A DNA stretch of 64,000 bases from Terebella lapidaria (GCA_949152475.1 OX424570.1:1166181-1230180), one strand, 5' to 3'. Shown: positions 31,914-43,496, counted from the stretch's first letter. Program-made: numbers and translations. Notes: a model not told the origin generated them from the sequence alone.

Positions 31914-34071
31914 ATGAGTGAGAAAGATAATGGGAGGGAAAAGGGAGGAAACGTTGCGGAGCGGACCCGGTCCCGCGACGGCCGGGAGCCGGGAGCCGCT
32001 CCGCTCCAACATGTGTTGCCATCGAGGCCTAGTCTTGATGTGTTAGGTGCGGTTGGCGGAGCTGGCAACGGCTCTACACCGTGCCTGCCCTTGTCCGGAC
32101 GACGTTCGTGGCAGGCGGCGCTCTTTCAGGGGACGTCTCCGGACGTCCGGATATCCAGACATTCGGATATCCGGACATCCGGAGATCCGGACATCCGGAA
32201 TAGAGTGCCAACTGCTGCAATCAACTCCGGATCTGCGGACCAACTCCTCCGGTTACCTAACCCGGCTGGGTGGAACCCCTCGAGGGTCTCCGGCCCGGAT
32301 ACCGGACGATCCGCACTGGGCGAGATGGACCAGCTCACCAACACACTGAGTGCGCTGGCTCCTCTAGGGCGCTATGACCGCGCCCGGTCGCCCCAACAGG
32401 GACGATCAGATCGGCGGATCCGCTCACCCTCTCCGCGGCCACGGAGCCCTTCGGGGCCCTTGTCGGAGAGGGAGCAGCGGCTGATAAACATGGCGCTTGA
32501 CCAGTACAAGTGCAGTCAGCCAGTTCCGAGCGTGGATCCGACGATCCCTTACAGTCCGGGGATGACTGGGCCTATGGCTTCTCCCCAAGTCCTGCCAAGT
32601 CTGCAGGCGCCAGTGGTCTCAGCAATGGGATCCGCGCCTGCTCCGCGGCTTGGAGGCACCACGCTGGCTACCGCTCCGACCGTTCCTGCGGCCGGAGTTA
32701 ACGCCGCGTGGTCGACTTACCCTGGTGCGCCAAGTGTGTTGGGCGGGCAGTGGCAACCGGCGGCTCCGGCCCCGAGCTATGCTAGCTTTGCCGCCCCATC
32801 TGGAGCCTACCTCGTAGGTTCGATGAGAGCCCCGCCCGCACCTAGCCAGGGTGGGCTACAAGCGGGAATGTACCCGGCGGCGAGCGTGAGCTTTCCTGCT
32901 CCTATGTCCGCGGCGTCGATGTTTGCTCCGGCAGACTCCGCCGCAGGCGCGGGTAGCTCGCGGAATTGGCGCTGTACACGGACGACCCCGGAGCAGGGAC
33001 CGCACGTCGGGCGCGTAACAAACGCGATGACGGGCCCGACCACTCTTCGTGGCGGAAACGGTTCAACGGGGATAACGCCGACTTGGAGGACTACTTACTC
33101 CAGGTGTGGCGTACCGCCGTGTACGAAGGATGGTCCCAGCATGAGGCTGGACATGTCCTCGCGGGGAGCTTAGAAGGAAAAGCGTGATGCCGTGTCTGCC
33201 GGTGGGAACAGTGACTTTCGGCGAGGTTGCCCGTCAACTTCGCCTGCTGTTCACGCCGACGACCAATCGGCGGCTGTCTGAACGAGAGTTCAAGGCGCGT
33301 ACCCGCCTACTGACTGAGTCCGTGACAGAGTATGCGTTTAACCTGCGCATACTCGGCCGGAGAGCTTATCCGGACATGGACTCCAGACGGTTCGAAACGA
33401 TGCTGATCGATCAGTTCATCGATGGCCAGCCTTACCACTTAGCATACGGGCTGGCCACCCATGAAAAGCGATCGATGGAGGAGGCAATAGACTCCGCGCT
33501 TGCGCTCGAGGTAGCTGTCCGCCCTAGACAGTTGCCTCCGGCCCCGGCTCCGGCCTCGGCTGTTCCCACGCAGGCGGCGACCCCTCCTCCGGCCAAAGCA
33601 TCGCAGGTAACCCCGTGGCAGGACCCGGTCGTCCGGGAACCCGCCAGGGAACCTACCCCGCAGTGGGTTAGTGCGTCGGCACCCTCCACAGGGACGCCCG
33701 CACATACGGCACCAGTCGCCATGCCGTGCTCGTCCTCGGACGAGTGCGACATGGAGGAATACGATTTCGGTGCCGCGCAGATTATTGCGCACTGCGCCGG
33801 GATCGAAGCCCAGGGACCCGCAGAATGTTGCGCGTTCACCTCCGGACCAGCCCAGAACCGTCCCTGTTACTTCTGCGGAAAACAGGGACACTTTTGGCTG
33901 AAGTGTCCGGAGTTGTTGGAACGCCTGCGGTCGCGCGGATACCAGGGAGCCCTCCCTGGCCGCAACGGAGGAATTCCTTCCGGTCTGGTCCTCCAGGACA
34001 GCAAGGTCGGAACCCGCGGCAGAGAAACTAGATCCGGACGTGGTGGCGACCAACACTACATCTGGGGATAG
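31914..34071 (+). pseudogene. gag of element 2 (two frame breaks)
   Basis: ATG at 31914, reading MSEKDNGREKGG. The Pro/Ala-rich first part is open to 33173 but leaves the conserved reading near 32960, where extra bases occur after 'agctcgcgg'. The conserved capsid part continues in another frame (32966-33187, including RKRFNGDNADLEDYLLQVW) and stops at 33187. The rest is in 33184-34071 with LRLLFTPTTNRR and zinc knuckle CYFCGKQGHFWLKC (CX2CX4HX4C) near 33863-33904. Element 1 is continuous across the 33184 break, so a small deletion there is the likely cause. A short CCGGA-rich array interrupts the N-terminal part at 32134-32205. Confidence 0.85.
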
Positions 34072-37000
34072 TTGTTCCATGGCAAAAGATGCCGCCCCAC
34101 CCGCTGATGAGCAGGACGAACCCCAAGTTGATATGACTTCTCCGGAAGTAGTCCTTGGGGATCAGTCTAGCTCCTCCGCGGCTGAGGCGGATGGTGAGGA
34201 CTCCGTAGATGAGCCCAGTGCGTGCGAAAGGTATCACCCTACCTGCGCGCTGGTGAGGGACCCCTGCTGGTACCTGCCCCTGTCTTTCGGACGGGAGCCG
34301 GTCCGGTTCCTCGTGGACTCGGGCTCGGAGGCTACCCTCGTAGCCACAGGAACGTTCAGGAAGGAGCCCGCGCTCCGCAACCTTGAGTTGCGGGATCCCG
34401 GACCATACAAGCTCTACGGAGCGGGTAATGACCGCATCCGCATCCATGGCATCATCGATCTGCCTATTACCCTTGGGGACAAGGTGTACCTAACAGAGGC
34501 AATCGTTGCGGATGTCGGAGCGGCCGGGATTATTGGGATGAATTTTCTCCGGACCCACCGGGTGACCGCCAATTTCAATGCTGGCGAATTCCGGATGGGA
34601 GAGGACACACATTTCCTCTTCCGCACGGGTCCGGCGCATTCATTTCAATTGTGGGCGGCGCGCACTACGGTTGTGCCGCCGATGAGCGAGATGATCATTG
34701 AGGCGAGGCCGCGTCGTCCCCGCATGCCCCTCGATGGTCGTCCGTGCATAGTGCAACCGGTGAGCAGTTTCGCCAAGGGAACTGGACTCGTGTTGGGTGG
34801 GGCTCTGGTCAAGTCCGACGCCCGCTCGATGCCCATCCTTGTGGAGAATCCTACGGATGCTCCCGTTGTACTGCGGCGCGGCTGTGTGGCAGCTACTGCT
34901 ACGCCCGCATTGTCGAGTCGTGTCCTCCCCGACGATCCTGTCTGCCGCGCTGCGTGCACGGCGGCGGCCGCCGGAGATGACCCGTTCACCCTGCCGGACC
35001 ACTTGGAATCTCGGGTTCAGAAGGACCGGTTGGATGAAGAGCAGCGCCAAGCGCTCCGCAGACTGCTGTGGCAGTATGCGGATGTGTTCATGGGTCCTGA
35101 TGGTGCGGTTGGCAAGACTGACGTCGCCAAACACCGCATCGACCTCGTGGACGAGCGTCCTCTCAAGCAGCGTCTTCGTCGGGCAGCGATAGTGCACCAA
35201 GAGGTCATAGACCAGGAGGTGCAAAAGATGCTTGACTTGGACATCATTGAACCCAGTGACAGCCCTTGGGCCAGTCCTGTGGTTATGGTGAAGAAGAAGG
35301 ACGGCTCGTGGAGGTTCTGCGTGGACTATCGGAAACTCAACGATGCCACGCGGAAGGACTCATATCCTCTCCCGCACATTGAAGATACCTTCGATGCCCT
35401 GGCTGGGTCGCACTATTTCTGTGCTTTGGATCTGGCCTCCGGGTATTGGCAGGAGGAGATGGAGGAGAGTGATCGGGCGAAGACTGCCTTCGTTACCAAG
35501 AACGGGCTCTACCGATTCAAGGTAATGCCGTTCGGGCTCTGTAACGCACCAGCGACGTTCGAGCGCCTCATGGAGATGGTACTTAAAGGGTTCCTCTGGA
35601 AGCGATGTATGGTCTACATCGACGATGTCGTCGTGTATGGACGGTCGTTCGAGGAAACCCTCACCAACCTCCAGATGGTGCTCCATCGCATCCGCGGAGC
35701 AGGGCTTAAATTGAAGCCAAGTAAGTGCGAACTATTCGCGCAGGAAATCCTGTATTTGGGCTTCATGGTAACGGGCACCGGAGTGAGACCAGACCCCGCA
35801 AAGGTGGCGGCCGTACAGAAATGGCCCCCGCCATGTAACGTGGCGGACGTGAGGTCCTTCTTGGGCTTCGCGAGCTACCACCGCAGGTTTATACGCGGCT
35901 CCGCGGAGATCGCGCGTCCCCTTACTATCCTCACGGAAAAGGGCGCCGATTTTGTTTGGTCCGCCGAGCAGGCTGACGCCTTCTCGGGACTCCGGCAGGC
36001 CTTGGTAGCGGCCCCGGTGCTGCGGCACCCTCGTTCGGACTGCGAGTTCATCCTGGACACTGACGCGAGTAACTTTGCACTCGGCGGTGTCCTCTCGCAG
36101 ATCGTGGACGGGCAAGAGCGGGTAGTAGCTTATGCGAGTGTGGCCTTGAGCCGCTCTCAAATGAACTACTGTACCACTCATCGCGAGTTGCTCGCGGTTG
36201 TTACGATGACCAAGCGGTTCCGGCATTACTTGTTGGGACGCCATTTCCGCTTGCGGACTGATCACAGTTCGCTGAGATGGCTCCTCAACTATAGTGAGGC
36301 CGATGGCTTGGTGGCGCGGTGGCTCGTCAAACTCCAGGAGTATGACATGCAGATAGAGCATCGCGCTGGTAAATTGCACGGCAACGCGGACGGCCTGTCC
36401 CGTTGTCATAAGTGCAAGAATCCGGGCTGTGCAGTGATGGCGCCATTCCAGCAAGTCGCGGATTCGTCCTCAGACTCGGAATTGGACGTTCCGGGGAGAC
36501 CGCAGGCTGCCGCCCCCTCTAACAACACGGCGGCCGGAGCGTCTAGGGCTCATCTCCGCACGCGGACCCGCCGATATCGGCGAGGGCGTCCCGCATATGA
36601 AGCGGAGGTGCGGCTCAGCTCCAGCGAGTCTTCCTCGAGTCCGGCGGTGTACTCTTCGTTGGTACCCTTGTCCTCTGGAGAGTCTGAGTATGAGCGGTCC
36701 TTGCCCCCTGTGGTGATGGCCGCTGCGGCGCAGCCGGATGCGACGGATGAGGAGCCTAATTACTTGGGTGGCTACTCTCCGGCGCAGATAGCTGCGACGC
36801 AGAGAGCTGACAGTGCTTTGGCACCGGTAATAACAGCCCTTGAGGCCGGCCAGAAGCCCTCTAAGGATGAGCGGAAGACCTACAGGGAGGAGACTTTGTC
36901 TCTAGTATCCCAGTGGGAAAGACTCTCCTTGAGGGATGGCCTCTTATACCGGCGCTATGAGCCACCGACCCCACTGCCTCCAATATGGCAGCTGGTGCTT

Positions 37001-38338
37001 CCGGCGGAGCTGCGGAAAGAAGTACTCCACCAGTTGCATGACCTCCGGGTGACCGGTCACTTGGGAATGTGGATGACTGTCCATAGGCTACAACAGCGCT
37101 TTCATTGGCCTGGTAGCAGCTTGGACGTGCAACGGTGGTGCGCAGCCTGCCCTCGGTGTCAAGCTCGCAAAGGAGTTCCGACTCCTGGCCGCCACCCCTT
37201 AACCACGGTTAAGGCGGGCGCACCGTTTGATCGGATAGCCTTGGATATACTGGATACCCACCGGGTCACCCCGCGCGGTTTCCGGTACATCCTGGTGATT
37301 TCCGACTATTTCACCAAATATCCCGATGCCTACCCACTGCGCCGCCAGACTGCGGACGAGGTAGCTCGGTTGCTGGTGAATAGATGGGTGGTGTACCATG
37401 GGGTACCTAAACAGGTACATTCGGATCAGGGCACGCAATTTGAGAGCAACCTGTTCCGGAACCTAGCACAGATGCTAGGCAGTACCAAGGTGCGGACCAC
37501 CCCCTACAGGCCCCAGTCTGATGGCCAGGTCGAACGCTTTAATCGATCGGTCCTCAATATGCTGGCGGCCTTTGTGAATGATCGTGTGAATGATTGGGAT
37601 GACCACCTCTCGTATGTCTTAATGGCGTACAGGTCGTCGGTCCACTCTTCGACCGGAGTTACTCCGCACGCGATGTTGTACGGCCGGGAGCTAAATTTGC
37701 CCGTGGATATTATGTATCCAACTGCGGCAGAGACCGGCGCAGTACCCCAGTGCGGTCCGGAGTACGTGGAGTGGATTCGCCGCGCCCTGGCGAACGCCCA
37801 TGATTTCGCGCGCGCGCGCCTGGACAAGTCTGCCATCCGGCAGAAGCGAGGTTATGACGCCCATGCTAAGGGTAGGCCAGCTTTTGCGCAAGGCGACAAG
37901 GTGCGCTATTATTATCCGCCGCTTAAGCAAGGTAATAAATTTGCTAAGCCGTGGATAGGCCCGTTTGCGGTACTGAAACAGGTGACAGATGTGGACTACC
38001 GGATCCGGAGGGATTCCGATCCGGACAGGGTTCTGGTTGTCCATATCGATAATCTGAAGAAGTACGAGGGCCCGCTTGTCATGGATCCGCTCGTTCAAGA
38101 TGCGGAACCGGATGATGCTCCCGTATGGGATCCGTCCGGTCAGCATCCGCGGACTCCGGACGAGCGTGTGCGCCGTATGGTGGGCCTCCCGGACCTCTCT
38201 GACCCGTCAGATGATGGACTGGGTGGCTTTCAGCCAGATGACGGCGATCCGCAGGTACCCCCACTCCCTCCAGTACCTGCGGATGACGGGCGGCCACGCC
38301 GGAAACCACGTGCGCCAGCCCGATATGGGTGGGAATAA
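34040..38338 (+). CDS. pol: pol polyprotein of element 2: protease, RT, RNase H, integrase
   Basis: An uninterrupted 1432-codon frame. The same frame is open back to 33902, overlapping gag, so translation by frameshift from gag is possible. Motifs by residue from 34040: protease VDSGSEA (D93); RT motif A LDLASGYWQ (D464) and YIDDVVVY (D528, D529); RNase H LDTDASNFALGG (D673); integrase HHCC region about 997-1045 (HLGMWM...CAACPRCQARKG); catalytic D1069, D1129 and E1165, which give D-x59-D-x35-E; then a GPF motif (KPWIGPFAVLKQV). No chromodomain is seen. It ends with a Pro/Arg-rich tail (PARYGWE). The product would copy the RNA and integrate the DNA. All visible catalytic residues are present. 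Confidence 0.95.
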   Translation: MVATNTTSGDSCSMAKDAAPPADEQDEPQVDMTSPEVVLGDQSSSSAAEADGEDSVDEPSACERYHPTCALVRDPCWYLPLSFGREPVRFLVDSGSEATLVATGTFRKEPALRNLELRDPGPYKLYGAGNDRIRIHGIIDLPITLGDKVYLTEAIVADVGAAGIIGMNFLRTHRVTANFNAGEFRMGEDTHFLFRTGPAHSFQLWAARTTVVPPMSEMIIEARPRRPRMPLDGRPCIVQPVSSFAKGTGLVLGGALVKSDARSMPILVENPTDAPVVLRRGCVAATATPALSSRVLPDDPVCRAACTAAAAGDDPFTLPDHLESRVQKDRLDEEQRQALRRLLWQYADVFMGPDGAVGKTDVAKHRIDLVDERPLKQRLRRAAIVHQEVIDQEVQKMLDLDIIEPSDSPWASPVVMVKKKDGSWRFCVDYRKLNDATRKDSYPLPHIEDTFDALAGSHYFCALDLASGYWQEEMEESDRAKTAFVTKNGLYRFKVMPFGLCNAPATFERLMEMVLKGFLWKRCMVYIDDVVVYGRSFEETLTNLQMVLHRIRGAGLKLKPSKCELFAQEILYLGFMVTGTGVRPDPAKVAAVQKWPPPCNVADVRSFLGFASYHRRFIRGSAEIARPLTILTEKGADFVWSAEQADAFSGLRQALVAAPVLRHPRSDCEFILDTDASNFALGGVLSQIVDGQERVVAYASVALSRSQMNYCTTHRELLAVVTMTKRFRHYLLGRHFRLRTDHSSLRWLLNYSEADGLVARWLVKLQEYDMQIEHRAGKLHGNADGLSRCHKCKNPGCAVMAPFQQVADSSSDSELDVPGRPQAAAPSNNTAAGASRAHLRTRTRRYRRGRPAYEAEVRLSSSESSSSPAVYSSLVPLSSGESEYERSLPPVVMAAAAQPDATDEEPNYLGGYSPAQIAATQRADSALAPVITALEAGQKPSKDERKTYREETLSLVSQWERLSLRDGLLYRRYEPPTPLPPIWQLVLPAELRKEVLHQLHDLRVTGHLGMWMTVHRLQQRFHWPGSSLDVQRWCAACPRCQARKGVPTPGRHPLTTVKAGAPFDRIALDILDTHRVTPRGFRYILVISDYFTKYPDAYPLRRQTADEVARLLVNRWVVYHGVPKQVHSDQGTQFESNLFRNLAQMLGSTKVRTTPYRPQSDGQVERFNRSVLNMLAAFVNDRVNDWDDHLSYVLMAYRSSVHSSTGVTPHAMLYGRELNLPVDIMYPTAAETGAVPQCGPEYVEWIRRALANAHDFARARLDKSAIRQKRGYDAHAKGRPAFAQGDKVRYYYPPLKQGNKFAKPWIGPFAVLKQVTDVDYRIRRDSDPDRVLVVHIDNLKKYEGPLVMDPLVQDAEPDDAPVWDPSGQHPRTPDERVRRMVGLPDLSDPSDDGLGGFQPDDGDPQVPPLPPVPADDGRPRRKPRAPARYGWE

Positions 38339-38821
38339 CCTTCCGCCCATGCGGATGCGTCTGCGGTGTCCATCTATCACACCAGGGATGGATTTTAGGT
38401 CGTTCCGCGAGGATCCGCACGACTTTCCTCCGTGAGCGGTCACCTTGTGGCTATCTCTGGAGTTGAGGGTCCGTGGATATCTTTGCGTCGTAACGCCGCC
38501 GCTCCGCATCCGCCCTCCCGTAGTTTCCAGCACCAGGGACGTGCAGATGGCCTGCCCGCACATTGTGGACGGCTGTCCGGCGTAATCCGCACAACGGTTA
38601 CGCTGGCCGGACGAATTCACTGATCCGGCCGGACGCCCCTGGTCCCGGGACAGCCTCTTATATGGCCAGACTGAGGTTGGGATTTACGTCCGCTACGGGA
38701 GAAGCGCCTTCCCACGGATTTGGGGAACTGGCTCTGGATGCGGGGATAGTGTCCGCACGTGAGGACTGATGTCTGCGGTTCGTCCGCGTGACTCGTCCGG
38801 CGTTGTGGACGCTTTAAGATG

Positions 38822-38958
38822 ATGCATTTCGGTGCATTATCCCCCGTGAGCCACTACTGTAATTACGGTTATAGTAGGATAAGGTTTCTAGCAACAGGAA
38901 ACCGTTTACCATTATTGTTAATGGACCGGCTGTTAAGTGCGCACGTGCGGACCAGCCG
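38822..38958 (+). other. Run of five hairpins after pol, element 2 copy
   Basis: Same five stems as element 1. Hairpin 1 is ATGCAT-TTCG-GTGCAT here against ACACAC-TTCA-GTGTGT there: C-G to T-A, A-T to G-C, and C-G to T.G. Hairpin 2 keeps nine pairs with one G.U. Hairpins 3 and 4 keep GGTTTC/GAAACC and CCATTA/TAATGG with different loops. Confidence 0.75.
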
Positions 38959-39446
38959 CGGCAGTGGGGGACGCTCATTTTCGTCCGGATCGTACATTAT
39001 AATACACGGTCCGGCCGTGATGACCGAATACCCGGCCTCCTTCTAAGAAGGGGGTCATATTGTACATGCGCAGCATACTTGGTGGCTTTTAATCCCTATC
39101 ATTACCATCGGATAAGGTCAATATGCCATTTCATGGTACTTGTCTGGATCTGGACTCTGTCCGCAGGCAGTTCCGGACGAGCGCCGGCTATTGATTTCAT
39201 CATGTTTGGGATCCTCTAGATTGGGCGCCGGCATGAAGGGTACAGCCCCCTAACTGTTGCGGTTATGGCCCATGCCGGCCCCGCGTCTAATCTATTGGTT
39301 CCGCGCTCCGGTGGTCGTTTGTCGTTTGCCCTACAATTGTCTGTAGGGCTACCATGGGCATACCCGATCGCCTTGTAAGCGTACCAGCGGCTATGGGGAG
39401 TGTTTATGTTTAATTTCCATCTCATGTTATTATTTACTGAGAGGAT

Positions 39447-39453
39447 TATATAA
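39447..39453 (+). promoter_or_regulatory. Conserved TATA-like motif, element 2 copy
   Basis: TATATAA followed by 'accacaagtatgcg', matching 23612-23618 of element 1. No ORF3 follows it here. Confidence 0.35.
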
Positions 39454-40857
39454 ACCACAAGTATGCGGCATGTCTCTGGAGAATTCTGTTCTTGTTCGAT
39501 TAATGACACAATTGAGACAAGTTTGTGAAATTTCCTTTCCGGTGCAGTAGAGGGGTGTAAGGAATTGCGTTAATTTTGACAGTGACGGTTTGATGTGATA
39601 TCCGAAAAGACTGGAGAATAACAATTTATTGTTGTTTTCGTCTGACATAATCGTAACAACCACAAGTTAGTGGTTACTGTCAATTTTAAGCCAATTTCTA
39701 CCTTGCTGGGGTGATTAATTTCACGTCATTTACCGCCAGTGCGGAAGCTATAGCTAATGACTGATTTTAATTACTGTATGATATTTGCGAGGTCCCCCGG
39801 GATAGAAATGTTCATTTTCTACCCGTATACACGGTTTGATTTGGAGTCACCGGAGGGAAATGATTGCTCCCGCATGAGTTTATAGTGCTTCTATTTTGAT
39901 TCGGGTGGTGTGTCGTTATGACCGGGGACAGAAGTTTTCAGTGACTCCGCGTGCGCTGCTACGCGTGTAGAATAGCTGTCAACATTTGTTGCATATAAAT
40001 ATATGTAAAAATGTCGTACCCGGATTATTTATTTAATCTCCAGATGTTTGGCGCATTTGTTTTGTGCCACTCGCGTTTCGTCCGCTGCAGCTGCGCTTGA
40101 CCCCGAGGGGTCTAGCGTGGCCGGCGTTTGAGATGCGAGTGTTCATGCCGGTGGTGTATTTCCTAGGCGGGTCATGTCCAGAGATGTGCGGGTGGACGGG
40201 TGTCTGCATGTGTTTGTGGATGTCCGCCTGTCTGCGCGTCTCTACACTGGCCTGCCCGGGTAGTAGTATACCGATACTGGCAGTCAGCGCGGCTTGCTGC
40301 GCTGGCTTTGATAGCTGTCTGCGACAGCTGTCCGCAGGTGTATGTATGTCTGTCAGGCGTATGTATGTCCGTGCGGACGAGCCGGAGCCGCTTCCGCGGC
40401 TCCGCCCTGCCTCAGATTCGCCCTGCGGGTCTGAGGTGCCGGTCGGTAGGGCGGCAGGCAACACTTTTTAGAGGTACTACCACTTTTGATCACTCAGTGT
40501 GTCGTTTTACAAAATTTCTAAATTTAAAGTTTAACCTTAAAGATATTCCAAAGACTCGACACACCGTCCTTTTATAACGGATGACCTTCCAAGGTCATCA
40601 CACGGTTTTGGACCACCTCGGTCAAAATTTTAGCTTGTTTATGAGGATTTATTCAAAATTGCAAAGCGCGTTACAGTTTACTCCGTAAGTCCGGGGGTCG
40701 TTCCCCATTCTTCCAAAAGGGACTCTTAAAGTCCTAGTCTGTTGCGCGGTGACTTCCGGTTGTTGCCATCTTGCCTTCTTCCGGACCCCGCCATGCGAAG
40801 CCTTCGTCGGGTTTTGGCAGTTTTGGGTGCGGGCGGAACATGTTGGGGACCAACATT

Positions 40858-40872
40858 GTAAGAAGGGGGTAA
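40858..40872 (+). other. Polypurine tract of element 2
   Basis: The purine-rich AGAAGGGGGTAA abuts the 3' LTR start TGTGGCG at 40873, as expected for plus-strand priming. Confidence 0.75.
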
Positions 40873-41739
40873 TGTGGCGATTTTGCCCTAAGCACGCGGC
40901 AGGTGATTGTAAACATACATGCCATTTATGTGGCCTTTTCGTTCTTGGCCTTGTTTTGACACGCTCCGTTCGAGCGTGCGTTGCCACGGCAACGCATTGT
41001 AATTTACGTTCCAGTAAACTATAACAATGGTTTGATCATGCTGCGCGTGCTGTCTCTAGTATGTGGTGTATTATATATACACTGGAAGCTACTCGATCGA
41101 GGAGATTGTCCGAGAGAGAGTGTCGGGACAGCACGCAAGCTCACCATGAGCTTTGCGTCCCTGTTTCGTGAGTAGAGGCCCTTGGGGCCTGGGGACGATT
41201 TCCAAGGGGGGGGGGGGGGCCGGGCCGGGGGAGACGAGTTGCTGACTCGGGGGCGCAAGCCCTGTGGATCGCCAGCTCTCTCCCGCCCCGGGACGGTGTG
41301 ACACAGGCTCTGGCAGACCGTCGGGCTGGCTCAGAGTTCTATCTCTGTGACAGTGCCTTCGGCGAGACCGGCCAGCAACATGCCCACGTGTACGTGCTCC
41401 GTGGAGCCGCTCCATGGCTCCTCGGACTCTACACACGGCTACATTACCATAACGAATGTATAATGTGCATGTTGTAGATAAGGTGATGATGATGATATGT
41501 GTTATGTTGTGATGTATGACGGCCGGACCCGTTCCGGATATGCGGAGCCCGTTCCGGATGTGCGGAGTCCCGTTCCGGATGTGCGGGACTCGTTCCGGAG
41601 CCCGTTCCGGATGTGCGGGACCCGTTCCGGATGTGCGGAACCCGCTCCGCATGTTCTGGATCCGATCCGGAGGTGCTGTTACCTGGTTGTAGTTGTTACC
41701 GTAGAGAGCGGCGCCCTGTAGCGGGCACCGAACTTTACA
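40873..41739 (+). repeat. 3' LTR of element 2 (867 bp, full length)
   Basis: TGTGGCG...TTTACA. It carries the 275-bp block missing from the left LTR (about 41080-41365), including a G-run at 41206-41219, then the same 'gttccggatgtgcgg' array. Confidence 0.95.
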
Positions 41740-41743
41740 TAAG

Positions 41744-43496
41744 TAAATATATTTATTCTGAAGCAACGATCGTGTTTGTTGCAAAATTATTATTATATGT
41801 AAATTAGAATGTTTTCAATATGAAAACATCAGTTTTGTCCCATATCTTATCTTGTTTATTTCGTTTTGATTGTGCAGGGGCGTTTACAGGATTTCGTTCG
41901 GGAAGGCGGGGAGGGGGAGGGGGGGGGGACAATATAACGGCAGGAGGTCTGAGGGTTGGTCAAGGCACTCAGAACCTGGACCCTCCGCTTGTTGTTTGGT
42001 GTTTTTTCGCGTTATCACATGTTCCATTTTTTAAAATAATTAATTTTGATATAAACATATCAGTGGAAGATTTATGCACAGTTATGCGAGATGATGAAGC
42101 CAATTCAGTTAATCATATAGTACTTGTAATAATGTACTAGTGTGGCCGTCGCACAAAAAAATGCCATTTAATCGTGCTTTCTGGATTTCAGTTTTCAAAT
42201 TGTACACAGAGTGCATCTTGCAGCATACAGTTCTCTCCTGTTCCTGCGAATGGATGTGATCGAAGATTTTCCCAATCTTCGATGCTTCAATATATACATA
42301 GACAAGAAAATGCAGCAAACTGCGGAAGACGACATTAGAGCTTGAGCACATCATCAGCACCACGACAGCTGTATTATATTAAGAAGAAGCCATAATTTCA
42401 TCCCCTATGTGATTCCAATTCATTTCCGTATACTATATAGGATGAAAAACATGGCCTACTTCATTCATATTACTAATAAGTAAACATTTATTTTAAAATC
42501 GATCAATGGAACAGATAGGGCCTACGCCTGCTAAAATGATATGGAAACCATTAAAATATCCTCAAAACATTGGAAACTATGAGGAATATCTGCATCTGAT
42601 ATCATCAGACACAGCCTAACACACGCCTTTACTCGGTTACTGGGCAAATTAAAATATCAGTTAAGAATAAAAAGACTTCGCAATCCAGCACAGAACACCA
42701 ATTGTCATATACGTCAAATTACGGTAAATGTAGCCCTGGCATCGCAGACGAATCGCTGTGTTTACTTCATAACGTCAAAGATGTCCACACGCAGATACCC
42801 ACATGCATGTATGCATGCACGAATAGCTGAACAGAAATTGTGTTCCAAAATACGCGTGGTTGTGGTAAAATTTGCTTTGCATTCTGGGAACGTCAATTTC
42901 CATCGGCTCCGCCATTTTGGGACGTTTTTAGATAATTTGAACATTTACGTAATTTTCTCAAACCTATAGCACATCGATTCATGCCTGATATATCTGTGGA
43001 ATAGTCAAAGTTTCCCATCAATTCGAGAGATTTTTATGTCAAGGACGAAGAAAATCCTCATTTGAAGTAGGTATCTAAACGTTTAAATGCCAAAACGTGC
43101 GTCGATAGGTTGGCATGAAACCTCCATAAAAAAGTCAGCACATAGACATTTAGAGGGATGGGGGCTTCGCCCCCAACGCTCTAATGTCAAAAAGGAACGC
43201 CGGTAATAGGCTCCGTGGCGCGGGGTGGAGGGGGTGGGGGGGATTCGATAAGGAAAGACAAATGTGTCAGGGGAGGGGGGGGGGGAGTGTCTGTTTGAGG
43301 GGGTTCAAGGCGTTCCTAACACAATCATCAGATCCGATGATTCATCGTGATGAAATGACTTTTTTCACAATAATCAAGGGACTGACGTTACATTCCAGAG
43401 GAGGATCCAAGATTCAGTGTAAGGAAGGGCCAAAGGGAGCCTTTTGTGGACAGAGGTCTGGGGGTTTAGAAGCCACAGCCTTTTATGTTTTGTGGT
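41744..43496. other. Intergenic repeats and AT-rich sequence
   Basis: G-rich tracts occur at 41901-41930 and 43215-43290. A perfect short hairpin GGGGGC-TTC-GCCCCC lies near 43161-43175. I see no convincing gene; open frames here lack protein-like composition. Confidence 0.45.

Larger units (their letters stand above)
38339..40857 (+). other. Long region after pol in element 2
   Basis: Contains a block near 38620-38768 nearly identical to the pol 3' end of element 1 (out of frame here). The hairpin run (38822-38958), three-way-junction-like fold (about 39228-39285) and TATATAA (39447-39453) follow. Similarity to element 1 is lost near 39980. A GC-rich stretch (40060-40470) with no recognisable protein stands where element 1 has ORF3. 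Similarity returns at 40664-40857 (about 26513-26693 in element 1). Confidence 0.7.
31204..41739 (+). mobile_element. Ty3/gypsy LTR retrotransposon, element 2 (10.5 kb, intact pol)
   Basis: TGTGGCGATTTTGCCC...CGAACTTTACA with 4-bp target duplication TAAG at 31200-31203 and 41740-41743. Order: 5' LTR (31204-31795), PBS, gag (two frame breaks), pol (1432 codons, open), a 2.5-kb region after pol, PPT, 3' LTR (40873-41739). The LTRs are nearly identical apart from a 275-bp deletion in the left one, so insertion is recent. The open pol and intact catalytic residues contrast with element 1. GC content looks much higher than that of the flanks. Confidence 0.95.

Noticed and set aside
40064..40471. 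135-codon frame in the post-pol region of element 2 as an ORF3 equivalent
   Set aside because: No similarity to element 1 ORF3, low-complexity Cys/Arg/Pro composition in GC-rich sequence, and long frames also on other strands.
41896..41930. Functional G-quadruplex promoter
   Set aside because: A G-rich tract is present, but there is no adjacent gene or conserved context.
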